Shown piece after piece: positions 40,372 to 48,828 of a stretch of 64,000 nt of DNA (position 1 is the first letter of the stretch; each line of letters starts with the position of its first letter). A program made the translations under genes and the position numbers. The notes under the pieces were generated by a model that did not search any database, had not been told where the DNA came from, and saw only the letters and a list, made by a program, of their open reading frames with translations. The stretch is from Candidatus Nanopelagicales bacterium (GTDB taxonomy: Bacteria; Actinomycetota; Actinomycetes; Nanopelagicales; Nanopelagicaceae): contig JAURGA010000003.1 of NCBI GenBank assembly GCA_030834095.1, forward strand, positions 1-64,000, in the 5' to 3' direction.

Positions 40372-40480
40372 CCGATTAAACCCCTATCTACCCAGCAACG
40401 CCGGGATCATTAGTAAGTGAGATTAGGAATTAAGCGATGAATTACTTATCCAAAGCGCGCGATGGATATCCGATTGACGC

Positions 40481-41983
40481 TTACGTTTGTTTTAAGCGTA
40501 TTGCCTCGGCAACTATCTCTGCGCTAATTCCGACAAGTGGGAGCCCGCCCCCTGGATGGGCAGAGCCACCAACACAATACAAATTCTTAAGGGGTGAAGT
40601 ATTTTTGGCACGCAGAAAAGCTGATCGTGCGCCATTACTTGAAGTTCCATAGATTGAACCACCAGGAGCGCCAACACTGTTCTCTAAATCAGCAGGTGTT
40701 GAAAACTCCATTACATCCAAGCGTTCCGAGACTTTCAAACCTAATCCATCGAGTTTTGCAATAATCTTTGCTGCGTATTCTGCAGAACCCGTGTTCCAGT
40801 CCCATCCAGCGCCAGGTTCATGCCTTGGTGCATTGACCAAGACAAACCAAGATTCCTTATTTGAGCCCTTAACCATTTCCGGATCATTTGGTGCACAAAT
40901 ATAAATTGTTGGATCATTTACTGGAATCTTTCTAGTAAAGATATCGTCGAATTCAGCATCATAATCTGCCGGGAAATAAACGCTGTGATGTTTCATTTCA
41001 GGAGCCGGTCCAGATAACTTGCTGTTATCTAATCCCAGCAGAAGCGAGAAACCCGCAAGTGATTTACTTGCACTAGCCAACTTCCTGCGCTCTGATTTAA
41101 CAGCACCTAAATCTGGCGGAAGTAGTTTGTTGTAAACAAGCTCGGCATCGGCGTTAGCAACCACAAATTCGGCTTCGATTGCCTGACCATTTGCTTCGAC
41201 ACCCGTTGCTCTAGAGCCCTGATGGGTAATTTTGGTTACTGGTGAATTCAATTCAAATTTAACACCTAGTTCGCGACATCGATTTTCTATCGCAACAGAA
41301 AGTTGTCCGATTCCACCCTTGATATGCCAAGCGCCAAAAGATGTTTCAACAAAGGCGATTGTTAGTAGAACTGCAGGAACTTTGCGCGGATCTGATCCCG
41401 AATAAGTTGCGTATCTATCGACTATCTTCTGCAGGTATTGGTTCTTTGTGTATTTAGACGTTAAAGTTCGGAGCGAAGTAAAAGGTGAAATCATTCGAAG
41501 ATCAGCCAAGAAGCCCTTCTTTGCAATAAGGCTTCTAATTGATTTTAACTCGGATTCAACAAATGGTCCTCGAGATGCATCCCACATATGTTCGGCACGC
41601 TGCATCAAGTTATGCCATTGATCGCCCGCTTCTTTACCGAGTTCTGCCTCAATCGAATCACAAATACCCTTTAGCGAAAGATTTGGAAAAACAATTCGAA
41701 CTCCATCAGCGAAGGTGTATTCAAATGCTGGATCAACTGGCTTAATATCAAGAACATGTTCTATTCGTTTTCCGGTTTTCAAGAATAGATCTCGATAAAC
41801 GGCTGGAAGAGTCAGTAGTGAAGGCCCGATATCGAATGCATAATCTCCTACCCATCTGGTCTGGCATTTTCCACCGGTGCGATCACTGCTTTCGAAAACT
41901 GTTACATCATGCCCAGCTTTAGCCAACCTTGCAGCAGCAGACATGCCACCAATGCCAGCCCCGATAACGATTACTTTACCCAT
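40481..41983 (-). CDS. CrtI/CrtD-family carotenoid desaturase
   Basis: KVIVIGAGIGGMSAAARLAKAGHDVTVFESSDRTGGKCQT...YCVGGSAHPGGGLPLVGISAEIVAEAI. Confidence 0.9.
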   Translation of the reverse strand: MGKVIVIGAGIGGMSAAARLAKAGHDVTVFESSDRTGGKCQTRWVGDYAFDIGPSLLTLPAVYRDLFLKTGKRIEHVLDIKPVDPAFEYTFADGVRIVFPNLSLKGICDSIEAELGKEAGDQWHNLMQRAEHMWDASRGPFVESELKSIRSLIAKKGFLADLRMISPFTSLRTLTSKYTKNQYLQKIVDRYATYSGSDPRKVPAVLLTIAFVETSFGAWHIKGGIGQLSVAIENRCRELGVKFELNSPVTKITHQGSRATGVEANGQAIEAEFVVANADAELVYNKLLPPDLGAVKSERRKLASASKSLAGFSLLLGLDNSKLSGPAPEMKHHSVYFPADYDAEFDDIFTRKIPVNDPTIYICAPNDPEMVKGSNKESWFVLVNAPRHEPGAGWDWNTGSAEYAAKIIAKLDGLGLKVSERLDVMEFSTPADLENSVGAPGGSIYGTSSNGARSAFLRAKNTSPLKNLYCVGGSAHPGGGLPLVGISAEIVAEAIRLKQT

Positions 41984-43030
41984 TTAGGAAATTGTCCGAC
42001 CACGCCAAATTAAAGTTCCGCGGGACTTTCGAATTGAAGAGAGAACAATTAGATAAAGCAGAATGGTAATTGAAATCGGATGCAGGAAAGCATAAGCCGG
42101 ATTAGATCTAGTTTTAATAGCCGCAAGAAAACGCGAGAGAAAAATAAAGGTGGCTGGTGCGCCAATTCCGAGATATGGTGAAATCCCGGTGAAGAAGAGC
42201 AGAATTATTGCAACAACAGTTCCAAACTGTCCGCCAAATGCCTTCCATAGTGATTTTGTATAGCCATCGATTAACTGCGAATTAGTTTTATACATTCGAC
42301 AACTTGCAACAGCACTTCCATCAGCCACGCCACCCTTGAATCCTTTGCTTATTAAAAGACGTGCAAGCTCGAGATCATCCAGAACTTCACCGGGGATTGC
42401 GGCATGTCCACCGGCTTCTTCATAAGCACTTCGCTTCACTACAAAGAATTGGCCATTAGCGATTGTCATTGAACGATTTGGAAATTTCTCAGCCAATCGA
42501 AGTGGGACGCTTGCAAGCCAGGACCATTGCAGAAGGGGCTGGATTAATTTCTCAAGAAAAGAACCTGCAATTTGCCTTGGGTATGGTGAAATAAAGTCCC
42601 AACCAAATTTATTCATTCTGGTAATTGCAGATGCGATTGCATATGGATGCAGTCGCACATCAGCATCCAAAAAGACTAAATACTTGCCAGACCCAGCTTT
42701 AGACAAATTATGGCAGGCCCAGACTTTTCCAAGCCAGCCAGCCGGAAGCTCGCTTCCGATCAACTTATTAACTTTAAATTCGCTAATAAGTTTTCCAGTT
42801 TGATCTGTTGAATTATCGTCTAGCGCGTAAACGCTGCTGGCTTCGAGTAGTTCGCTATTTAATGTTGATTTTAGCGAGCCCTCGACGTTGTCTTCTTCAT
42901 CGCGCATTGGGATAAGTACATCAACGCTCTCACTAATAGTGGTTACACCTTTTAACCCTACAACTCGCATATTAATTACATTGGCAAGGGTAATTATTAG
43001 CGCAATTGCGCAGAACCAGAATTCGAGCAT
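41984..43030 (-). CDS. family-2 glycosyltransferase, carotenoid-associated (CruC/CrtQ/CruG-like)
   Basis: VLIPMRDEEDNVEGSLKSTL...YALDDNSTDQTG...YLVFLDADVRLHP; between a crtD-like and a cruF-like gene. Confidence 0.85.
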   Translation of the reverse strand: MLEFWFCAIALIITLANVINMRVVGLKGVTTISESVDVLIPMRDEEDNVEGSLKSTLNSELLEASSVYALDDNSTDQTGKLISEFKVNKLIGSELPAGWLGKVWACHNLSKAGSGKYLVFLDADVRLHPYAIASAITRMNKFGWDFISPYPRQIAGSFLEKLIQPLLQWSWLASVPLRLAEKFPNRSMTIANGQFFVVKRSAYEEAGGHAAIPGEVLDDLELARLLISKGFKGGVADGSAVASCRMYKTNSQLIDGYTKSLWKAFGGQFGTVVAIILLFFTGISPYLGIGAPATFIFLSRFLAAIKTRSNPAYAFLHPISITILLYLIVLSSIRKSRGTLIWRGRTIS

Positions 43031-43846
43031 TTACTTTAGTAAATCTGGTTTGCCAAAAGAGATTATAAATAAATATGGAGCAGCCCAGAGCACGAATGCT
43101 ATTCCTGCAAAGATTGCAACACCTGGTCTATCAAAGAAGAAGAGATTTCCGACAACATAAGAGAAGAGCGTCCAGGCTAAGAAAATATCTGGGATTGTTG
43201 AATTCACTCCAGCTTTACGTCGCTCTTTAGGCAAAATTAAATTCAAAAGTGCCATCAGTCCCATTCCGGCAAATAGCCAGCCAGCAGTATTCGAAAGTGG
43301 AATTTCTGGTTGATACGGAACATGAGGTCCAACCACTTCCCAAGTCCACTTACCAACCGAAACCATCTGCGGATCTAAGAAGAGATCCCAAACCATCAGT
43401 CCGGCGCCGCCATATAAAAATGCCCAGTTAGGAAAAGTTTTTCTAGCAGCGATTAAAACTGGATGCGCCATCATTATCCAAGCAAGGGGAACGATTATCG
43501 GAACCCCGGCAACTTTGAATCCGAGGGAATCAGAATAAGCATACGCTCCAAATGGCCAACCAGTTTTACTTCCCAGAATTTCAACTAAAAGCGAGAAGAT
43601 AAATGTCACGCTTCCAAAAATTACGAAGTATTTAAAGCCATAAGATAAAAGTGCGTGCACCAGCATTAGTAGCGCACCAGCGATAACAAAAAAGATTGTT
43701 ACATATCGAAGTGTGTCTCCAGAAACTAGGGGGTAAGAGATCTGCAATGCGATTGCAAGAGCAAAAAGAAAATACAACCCAAGACTTTGATTCGCTGAAA
43801 TTCCACGGCGCCGATTATTTCTCGGGCGGTATTGGCGAATGGACAT
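43031..43846 (-). CDS. cruF: carotenoid biosynthesis protein, CruF-like (carotenoid 1,2-hydratase, DUF422)
   Basis: Polytopic membrane protein with VEILGSKTGWPFGAYAYSDSLGFKVAGVPIIVPLAWIMM and GGAGLMVWDLFLDPQMVSVGKWTWE motifs typical of CruF. Confidence 0.85.
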   Translation of the reverse strand: MSIRQYRPRNNRRRGISANQSLGLYFLFALAIALQISYPLVSGDTLRYVTIFFVIAGALLMLVHALLSYGFKYFVIFGSVTFIFSLLVEILGSKTGWPFGAYAYSDSLGFKVAGVPIIVPLAWIMMAHPVLIAARKTFPNWAFLYGGAGLMVWDLFLDPQMVSVGKWTWEVVGPHVPYQPEIPLSNTAGWLFAGMGLMALLNLILPKERRKAGVNSTIPDIFLAWTLFSYVVGNLFFFDRPGVAIFAGIAFVLWAAPYLFIISFGKPDLLK

Positions 43847-43870
43847 AGGAGAATTCTGCCTTAAGTCGGG

Positions 43871-44533
43871 CTAGAAGCCACCATGCTCTTCGATAATGGC
43901 AAATCGTGCGAAGAGTTCTTCGGCATACCAATCCAAATCTTTGGTCGCTTGAATGGCCGCAATGTGTGCGGGTCCTTGATATGCGAAAGTTCTAAGCGCC
44001 ATCCCAGATTCCCATCTGGAGAAGGTGCCCTGCAGTCCGATAGGTGCTTCACCTATCCCAATAGCACTCAGCAATCCAGGAGAAGATTTCAAACTTACTG
44101 TCACGGGAGGAACCGCCCGCCAAAACTTAGAGTTCATTGACCATTTGATTCGTGCACGCGTTATTGCTGCAACCGGACCCTTCCAATCAGAGATCTGATT
44201 CTGGCTAAATGGTTCGCGCATTGACCACAAGCCATGTGATGAAATCGGTTGCAAGATCGCTCGATATTCTGAAATCGAAGTCTTGCGCCAGCTTTTGATT
44301 AATCTGGATGAATCAAATGAGTCAACGTCCTTCGAATCGATAACAACCAATAAACCCCACTGCCTTGCATCAGCATCATTGGGCGTAAATGTTTCACCTT
44401 TGCCGGTCCCTAATGATTTAAAGAAAGTTATTTTCTTATTTCGCTTAAGACTCAAACGATCCAGTGCCATATGCAGAATCGCGACGGGGACTGATCGAAG
44501 ATTTAGCTTCCAGAAATAAACTAAGACAACCAT
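43871..44533 (-). CDS. crtA: spheroidene monooxygenase-like (CrtA-family carotenoid ketolase)
   Basis: FFKSLGTGKGETFTPNDADARQWGLLVVID...GPVAAITRARIKWSMNSKFWRAVPPVTVSLKSSPGLLSAIGIGEAPIGLQGTFSRWESGMALRTFAYQGPAHIAAIQATKDLDWYAEELFARF matches the CrtA pattern as I know it. Confidence 0.8.
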   Translation of the reverse strand: MVVLVYFWKLNLRSVPVAILHMALDRLSLKRNKKITFFKSLGTGKGETFTPNDADARQWGLLVVIDSKDVDSFDSSRLIKSWRKTSISEYRAILQPISSHGLWSMREPFSQNQISDWKGPVAAITRARIKWSMNSKFWRAVPPVTVSLKSSPGLLSAIGIGEAPIGLQGTFSRWESGMALRTFAYQGPAHIAAIQATKDLDWYAEELFARFAIIEEHGGF

Positions 44534-45018
44534 TAATCCCCAACAACCATTGGTTTCGCACCAGTGCAGTCAAGTAGTTCGGCGAATGTAGTTGGATATA
44601 CCGAATGCGGATGACCTGCTGCGGCCCATACAACTTCGTAATCGTTGAGCGCTTCATCAATCAAAATAGTTGCTGGGCTGATCCAGCCAACAGGGGATAC
44701 GCCTCCAATAGAAAAACCAGATTTCTCTTTTACGTAATCGGCATCCACACGATGCAGTTTCGCAACGCCCAGTTTTTCTGCCACCAATTTGGTATCAACG
44801 CGGTGGCGACCACTTGTGATTACCAGCAGCGGTGAATCGTCATCGAGTTTAAAAACTATTGATGATGCAACTTGGCCAACCAAAATTCCGAGTGCATCTG
44901 CTGCTTCTTGCGCGGTTCTTGCGCTGTCAGATAAAACGTGGACTTCACCCTTGACGCCAAGCTCTTTTAATTTTGCTGATACGCGTTGGACCGAGGGGTT
45001 TTGAAGGACGTTTTCCAT
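44533..45018 (-). CDS. YbaK/EbsC-family aminoacyl-tRNA deacylase-like protein
   Basis: AQEAADALGILVGQVASSIVFKLDDDSPLLVITSGRHRVDTKLVAEKLG...GFSIGGVSPVGW...VVWAAAGHPHSVYPTTFAEL. Confidence 0.92.
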   Translation of the reverse strand: MENVLQNPSVQRVSAKLKELGVKGEVHVLSDSARTAQEAADALGILVGQVASSIVFKLDDDSPLLVITSGRHRVDTKLVAEKLGVAKLHRVDADYVKEKSGFSIGGVSPVGWISPATILIDEALNDYEVVWAAAGHPHSVYPTTFAELLDCTGAKPMVVGD

Positions 45019-45037
45019 GCCCTTACTTTAGATGAAA

Positions 45038-45433
45038 CTAGATTATTTCTTTGAGTAAGTCTTCAACTCGCTTCTTAATCTCATCTCGAATTACTCGAAC
45101 AGATTCAATTCCTTGACCTGCGGGATCATCCAAGACCCAATCTTCATAACGCTTGCCCGGGAAGAATGGGCAGGTATCGCCACAACCCATCGTTATGACA
45201 AAATCAGATTGTTGAACGGCTTCAGTGGTCAAAATCTTTGGAACATTATTTGCAATATCGATTCCGACTTCGGCCATTGCTTCCACAGCAATCGGATTAA
45301 TTGAATCTTTTGGCGCAGAACCTGCAGAAAGGACTTCAACTTTTCCACCAGAAAGCGTGGACATAAATCCAGCTGCCATCTGCGAACGACCGGCATTGTG
45401 AACACAAACAAATAGGACTGAAGTCATAGCCAC
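45038..45433 (-). CDS. arsC: low-molecular-weight phosphatase-type arsenate reductase
   Basis: VLFVCVHNAGRSQMAAGFM and VITMGCGDTCPFFPGKRYEDWVLDDPAG. Confidence 0.92.
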   Translation of the reverse strand: MAMTSVLFVCVHNAGRSQMAAGFMSTLSGGKVEVLSAGSAPKDSINPIAVEAMAEVGIDIANNVPKILTTEAVQQSDFVITMGCGDTCPFFPGKRYEDWVLDDPAGQGIESVRVIRDEIKKRVEDLLKEII

Positions 45434-45474
45434 ATGCTAGTAGGGAAAAGCGCTCATTTTGCTAAGATTGCAAA

Positions 45475-45984
45475 ATGATGATTGGCGCATCGACTCCAAG
45501 AATGGCTATAAATTCAGCCATACTCTTTAGCTTTGCGCTCATTTCACATGCCATTGCGGGTGGAAGCTTCACTACCGCTGGCCGATTGTTTGCGATGGGA
45601 TTACTAATTGTTTTTGCATTGTTCATTTTGGGTCGGAGTATTTTATCTGGACCACGTCTCGCACTCTTGGTCTTTATTGTGCAAAGTGCGACCCACTTTA
45701 TCCTGGGGGAGATGACTGGAAATAGTTTTGCAATGTCAGCAAGTCACATTTTGGGTGGAATCGCTTCCTTTGCACTTCTGGCAAAATCTGATGAATTCTG
45801 GTTTGCTGTCAAGAAGTTGGCATTGCTCATAGTTAGCCCACAGATACTGACGCTTCCGCAGATCAAATTCCGTGAATTTAAAGTTTTTTACCGAGATTTA
45901 GAATGCTGGTTCTCTGTTTTACTTACTTCAAGCAATGGGCTTCGAGCGCCGCCTAATTCTTTGAGGAAAGGAAACTTCGCCTGA
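45475..45984 (+). CDS. hypothetical polytopic membrane protein, first gene of putative copper module
   Basis: Four or more hydrophobic segments; C-terminal LRAPP motif; closely followed by a microprotein ORF, YcnI-like and CopC-like genes. Confidence 0.7.
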   Translation: MMIGASTPRMAINSAILFSFALISHAIAGGSFTTAGRLFAMGLLIVFALFILGRSILSGPRLALLVFIVQSATHFILGEMTGNSFAMSASHILGGIASFALLAKSDEFWFAVKKLALLIVSPQILTLPQIKFREFKVFYRDLECWFSVLLTSSNGLRAPPNSLRKGNFA

Positions 45985-45985
45985 C

Positions 45986-46099
45986 ATGGAACACGTCCAC
46001 GAAAGTTTCTTTCAGCACCATTTCACACACATAGTTCTCTCCGTAGCAGCTTTGGCTGTAATCGGAATCTGGTGGTATTTCATTAAACGAATGCCATAA
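45986..46099 (+). CDS. 37-aa His-rich single-TM microprotein
   Basis: Hand translation of ATG at 45986 to TAA at 46097: MEHVHESFFQHHFTHIVLSVAALAVIGIWWYFIKRMP; upstream GGAAAGGAAACTTCGCCTGAC; not in the supplied ORF track (below length cutoff). Confidence 0.65.
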   Translation: MEHVHESFFQHHFTHIVLSVAALAVIGIWWYFIKRMP

Positions 46100-46132
46100 C
46101 TAAATATATTTCTCATTATCGAAAGGTTTTAA

Positions 46133-46696
46133 ATGAAAAAGAAAGTAATAGCGGTTTCAGCTGCGTTCATGCTGAGTATTGGATTTATTGCTCCAGCACA
46201 TGCGCATGTTGGAACTCAGATGCGAGGAAATTCGCTTGTAGCGGGTGCATCTAGCCGGGTTTATCTAAGCCTTGGCCATGGCTGCACTTATAAGGAAGTT
46301 CAGTATGCAACTCATATCTTCTCGGTAGAAGTTCCGGCTGCTGCTGGAAAGCCAACTCCGGAATTCCATCAGGGATTCAAAGCGAAGGTTGTTGCATCTA
46401 AGGAAGCTGATAGTGCAAACGTGCCGGCTTACTACACAGTAACTTGGACAGCTAAGTCTTCTAGTTGGGCAATTGATCCCTATACTTTTTATGACTTCGG
46501 CTTAAAAGTTAAATGGGACAAGAGTCCGCAGAAGATTGCATTCAAGACAACTCAACAATGTTCTGCTTATGACACCTCAACCAGATCGCGTAAAGCGCTT
46601 TACCTGAAGTGGCATATAACTGATGGCTCAACTATGGCCGCAACTGCGGACACTGAATTTGGTCCAGCACCAACTGTCACAACGGTAGCGAGCTAG
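46133..46696 (+). CDS. YcnI-family (DUF1775) secreted copper-associated protein
   Basis: Signal peptide ending ...PAHA then HVGTQMRGNSLVAGASSRVYLSLGHGCTYKEVQYATHIFSVEVPA. Confidence 0.85.
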   Translation: MKKKVIAVSAAFMLSIGFIAPAHAHVGTQMRGNSLVAGASSRVYLSLGHGCTYKEVQYATHIFSVEVPAAAGKPTPEFHQGFKAKVVASKEADSANVPAYYTVTWTAKSSSWAIDPYTFYDFGLKVKWDKSPQKIAFKTTQQCSAYDTSTRSRKALYLKWHITDGSTMAATADTEFGPAPTVTTVAS

Positions 46697-46704
46697 TAGT
46701 TAAA

Positions 46705-47076
46705 TTGAAAAAACTAGTTAGCGCATTTCTTGCATTTGGGGTCGCCTTAGCGGCGGCTCCAAGTGCAGGCGCACATGCCTCATACTCTGATTCAAATCCC
46801 AAAGCCCGTTCAACTATTTCAAAGTTACCGAAACTTGTTTGGGTGGAATTTGATGGAAACTTAATCACGATTGCAGATAAGCAGACTAATTTCTTGACTG
46901 TCAAAAACAGAAAAGGCAAAGAACTGAGCAATGGCAAACCTTTTGTTGGTGGTGCCAGAGTTAGCGTGAACATCAAAAATCGCAGTGCTACTGGGAAGAT
47001 TAGAGTTTCCTGGCGCGTGGTTTCTGAAGATGGACATCCTGTCTCTTCTTCCCTTACTTTTACCGTTAGGAAATAA
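46705..47076 (+). CDS. copC: CopC-domain copper-binding protein
   Basis: Signal peptide then AHASYSDSNPKARSTISKLPKLVWVEFDGNL...RVSWRVVSEDGHPVSSSLTFTV. Confidence 0.88.
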   Translation: MKKLVSAFLAFGVALAAAPSAGAHASYSDSNPKARSTISKLPKLVWVEFDGNLITIADKQTNFLTVKNRKGKELSNGKPFVGGARVSVNIKNRSATGKIRVSWRVVSEDGHPVSSSLTFTVRK

Positions 47077-47815
47077 ACCAGATTTCAACAATTGAAAATG
47101 TGGCAATCGCGAAGAGTAGGTAGGCAAAGGACTTTCGAAGTATCGCGGTCGGAACTTTTGAACTTTGGTGTGAACCAAAGATTGAAATAATTATTGCTCA
47201 GATCGAGATTATGACTGGAATCCTCCAATCAATTTCTTCCCATAAATACTGACGCCCGAGCAGAGCCGTTAGACAGTTAATTGCGATGATAAAGAGTGAA
47301 GTTCCGGCTGCTTTGATTTGTGGTGTGTGAAAGAAAATTACAAGAACTGGGATTGCAAGAAAGCCGCCACCGATACCAAAGATTCCGGTCATCGAACCAA
47401 TAACCAAGGAGAGCGGGACTAAAGCAATAATTGGAATCTTCTTTTCAGTGCGTTCTGACACCGGTGCACGAAGCATCGAAAGCCCAGCCAAAATCAGGAT
47501 GATTGAAAACCCGGTGATAATGAAAGCGTCCGAGAGGTGCCGCGCAACAATTGCGCCACCAAGGTTTGTGATTAAACCGAGTGACCAGATGGAAAGTGCG
47601 ATTTTAATTTGAACATCGCCAGCTTTTATCTTGGGGACTAAACCAAATGCGGCGGCAAGAAATACAACTAATAGGGCAGCGGTGGTTGCATGAACTGGCG
47701 TGAAGTTAAATATGTAGATCAGAATCGGAACTGTGAGCATCGCGCCACCTGCACCGATAAAACCAAGGACCGCACCGATAAATATTCCGACAACGAGAGC
47801 AAGCGCGATATCCAT
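47066..47815 (-). pseudogene. TauE/SafE-family permease interrupted by an in-frame TGA
   Basis: ORF 47198..47815 gives the first ~205 aa; after TGA (minus strand, 47200-47198) the same frame continues AIIISIFGSHQSSKVPTAILRKSFAYLLFAIATFSIVEIWFIS then TAA at 47068-47066, i.e. a family-typical ~249-codon length. Confidence 0.7.
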
Positions 47816-47843
47816 AAGGCTAATGGTGCCACTTGCGGCAAGA

Positions 47844-47876
47844 AAAAAGCCCCCGGCAGTAACGCCGAGGGCCCTT
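47844..47876 (-). terminator. Rho-independent terminator downstream of the doxX-like gene
   Basis: Minus strand reads GGGCCCTCGGCGTTACTGCCGGGGGCTTTTTTC: GC-rich hairpin plus T run. Confidence 0.8.
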
Positions 47877-47905
47877 TACTTAATTATTTTCAAATTACCT
47901 TTTGG

Positions 47906-48334
47906 TTACTTCCAGAGCGAGATATTCTCGGCTGAAAGAACCCATCCAAAGTCAAGATCGGTTCCATGCTTTACAACTAGTGCAAGAAGAATAAGTGCTG
48001 CACCTGCAAGAGCGATGTCCTTCATAAAGCCCAACATTTCGTTCTGCTTTGCAGTTGCATCAGTTTCTTTCCAGAAGTTGTGGAAGATAACTGCTGCTAG
48101 AACCAAGAAGATTGCAAGTAGAAGCGCACCTAGATCAGCGTAGTAGCCAAGGATTATTGAGATACCGCCGATTACGAGCATTAGGCCTGAGATAAGAACA
48201 CCAAGCTTTGCTGCCGGAAGCTTCTTGTATTTTGCATAACCTGTCATTGCTTCAAGCTTTGTGAAGTGGTTGATGCCTGACATTAGGAAGAAGCCGCCAA
48301 ATAGAATTCGGCCGATTACGATAATTAGGTCCAT
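47906..48334 (-). CDS. DoxX-family membrane protein
   Basis: GRILFGGFFLMSGINHFTKLEAMTGYAKYKKLPAAKLGVLISGLMLVIGGISIILG. Confidence 0.9.
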   Translation of the reverse strand: MDLIIVIGRILFGGFFLMSGINHFTKLEAMTGYAKYKKLPAAKLGVLISGLMLVIGGISIILGYYADLGALLLAIFLVLAAVIFHNFWKETDATAKQNEMLGFMKDIALAGAALILLALVVKHGTDLDFGWVLSAENISLWK

Positions 48335-48486
48335 GGTTTTCCTTTGTTTGTTGTTTATTTCTTCGGGTTCAAGGTAAGGGAAATTGGTTGAACTTTCAAC
48401 TAATTTTGCGGTGTGTCTAGATAAATCACGCGTGAGCTCTCCGGATCTGGTCTTACTTGCGCCTGTCAGGGGAGGCCGTTATCTTT

Positions 48487-48500
48487 CGAACATATGTTCG
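48487..48500. promoter_or_regulatory. LexA/SOS box
   Basis: CGAACATATGTTCG, a perfect palindrome fitting the Gram-positive/actinobacterial SOS consensus CGAAC-N4-GTTCG; directly at the start of DUF6504-dnaE2-dinB. Confidence 0.88.
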
Positions 48501-48823
48501 AAGAATCTATAACCCCAGGGCCAGCCAGCTCACCTAGCGGCGCCCGCGTGCTCGCCCCGGAAGGTGAACCAATCGAGTTCATCTATAACGGTCGCAGGTT
48601 TCATATCCATGCAATCGTTTCCAGATGGCGCGAATCTGGTGGCTGGTGGAACCGCATAAGTGATGGCAAAAATCGCGTAACCGAATCAACCATCTTTGAT
48701 GATGGTGCTCGCGCAATCTGGCGCGTAGAGGCGGCGCCTGAAGGTGCACTAGCTACATTTGAAATTGAATTAGATGAAGTAACAAAGAACTGGCTGATCC
48801 GCCCAACTTCTCGGCCGCAGTAA
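48494..48823 (+). CDS. DUF6504-type protein, first gene of mutagenesis cassette
   Basis: GEPIEFIYNGRRFHIHAIVSRWRESGGWWNRISDG...IWRVEAAPEGALATFEIELDEVTKNWLI; ATG lies inside the SOS box. Confidence 0.75.
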   Translation: MFEESITPGPASSPSGARVLAPEGEPIEFIYNGRRFHIHAIVSRWRESGGWWNRISDGKNRVTESTIFDDGARAIWRVEAAPEGALATFEIELDEVTKNWLIRPTSRPQ

Positions 48824-48828
48824 AAATC

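Noticed and set aside
45038-45433. Arsenic resistance operon
   Set aside because: Only an arsC-like LMW phosphatase is present; no ArsR, ArsB or Acr3 gene adjacent, so a dedicated ars operon is not supported.
45840-45984. Possible frameshift in the C-terminus of the hypothetical membrane protein upstream of the copper genes
   Set aside because: The peptide changes character (KFREFKVFYRDLECWFSVLLTSSNGLRAPPNSL), but the R-x-PP motif near the end resembles related actinobacterial membrane proteins and the other frames give only short peptides.
47198-47200. Selenocysteine at the TauE in-frame TGA
   Set aside because: The family has no Sec or Cys expected there (Gly is expected), and no SECIS-like hairpin was evident immediately downstream.
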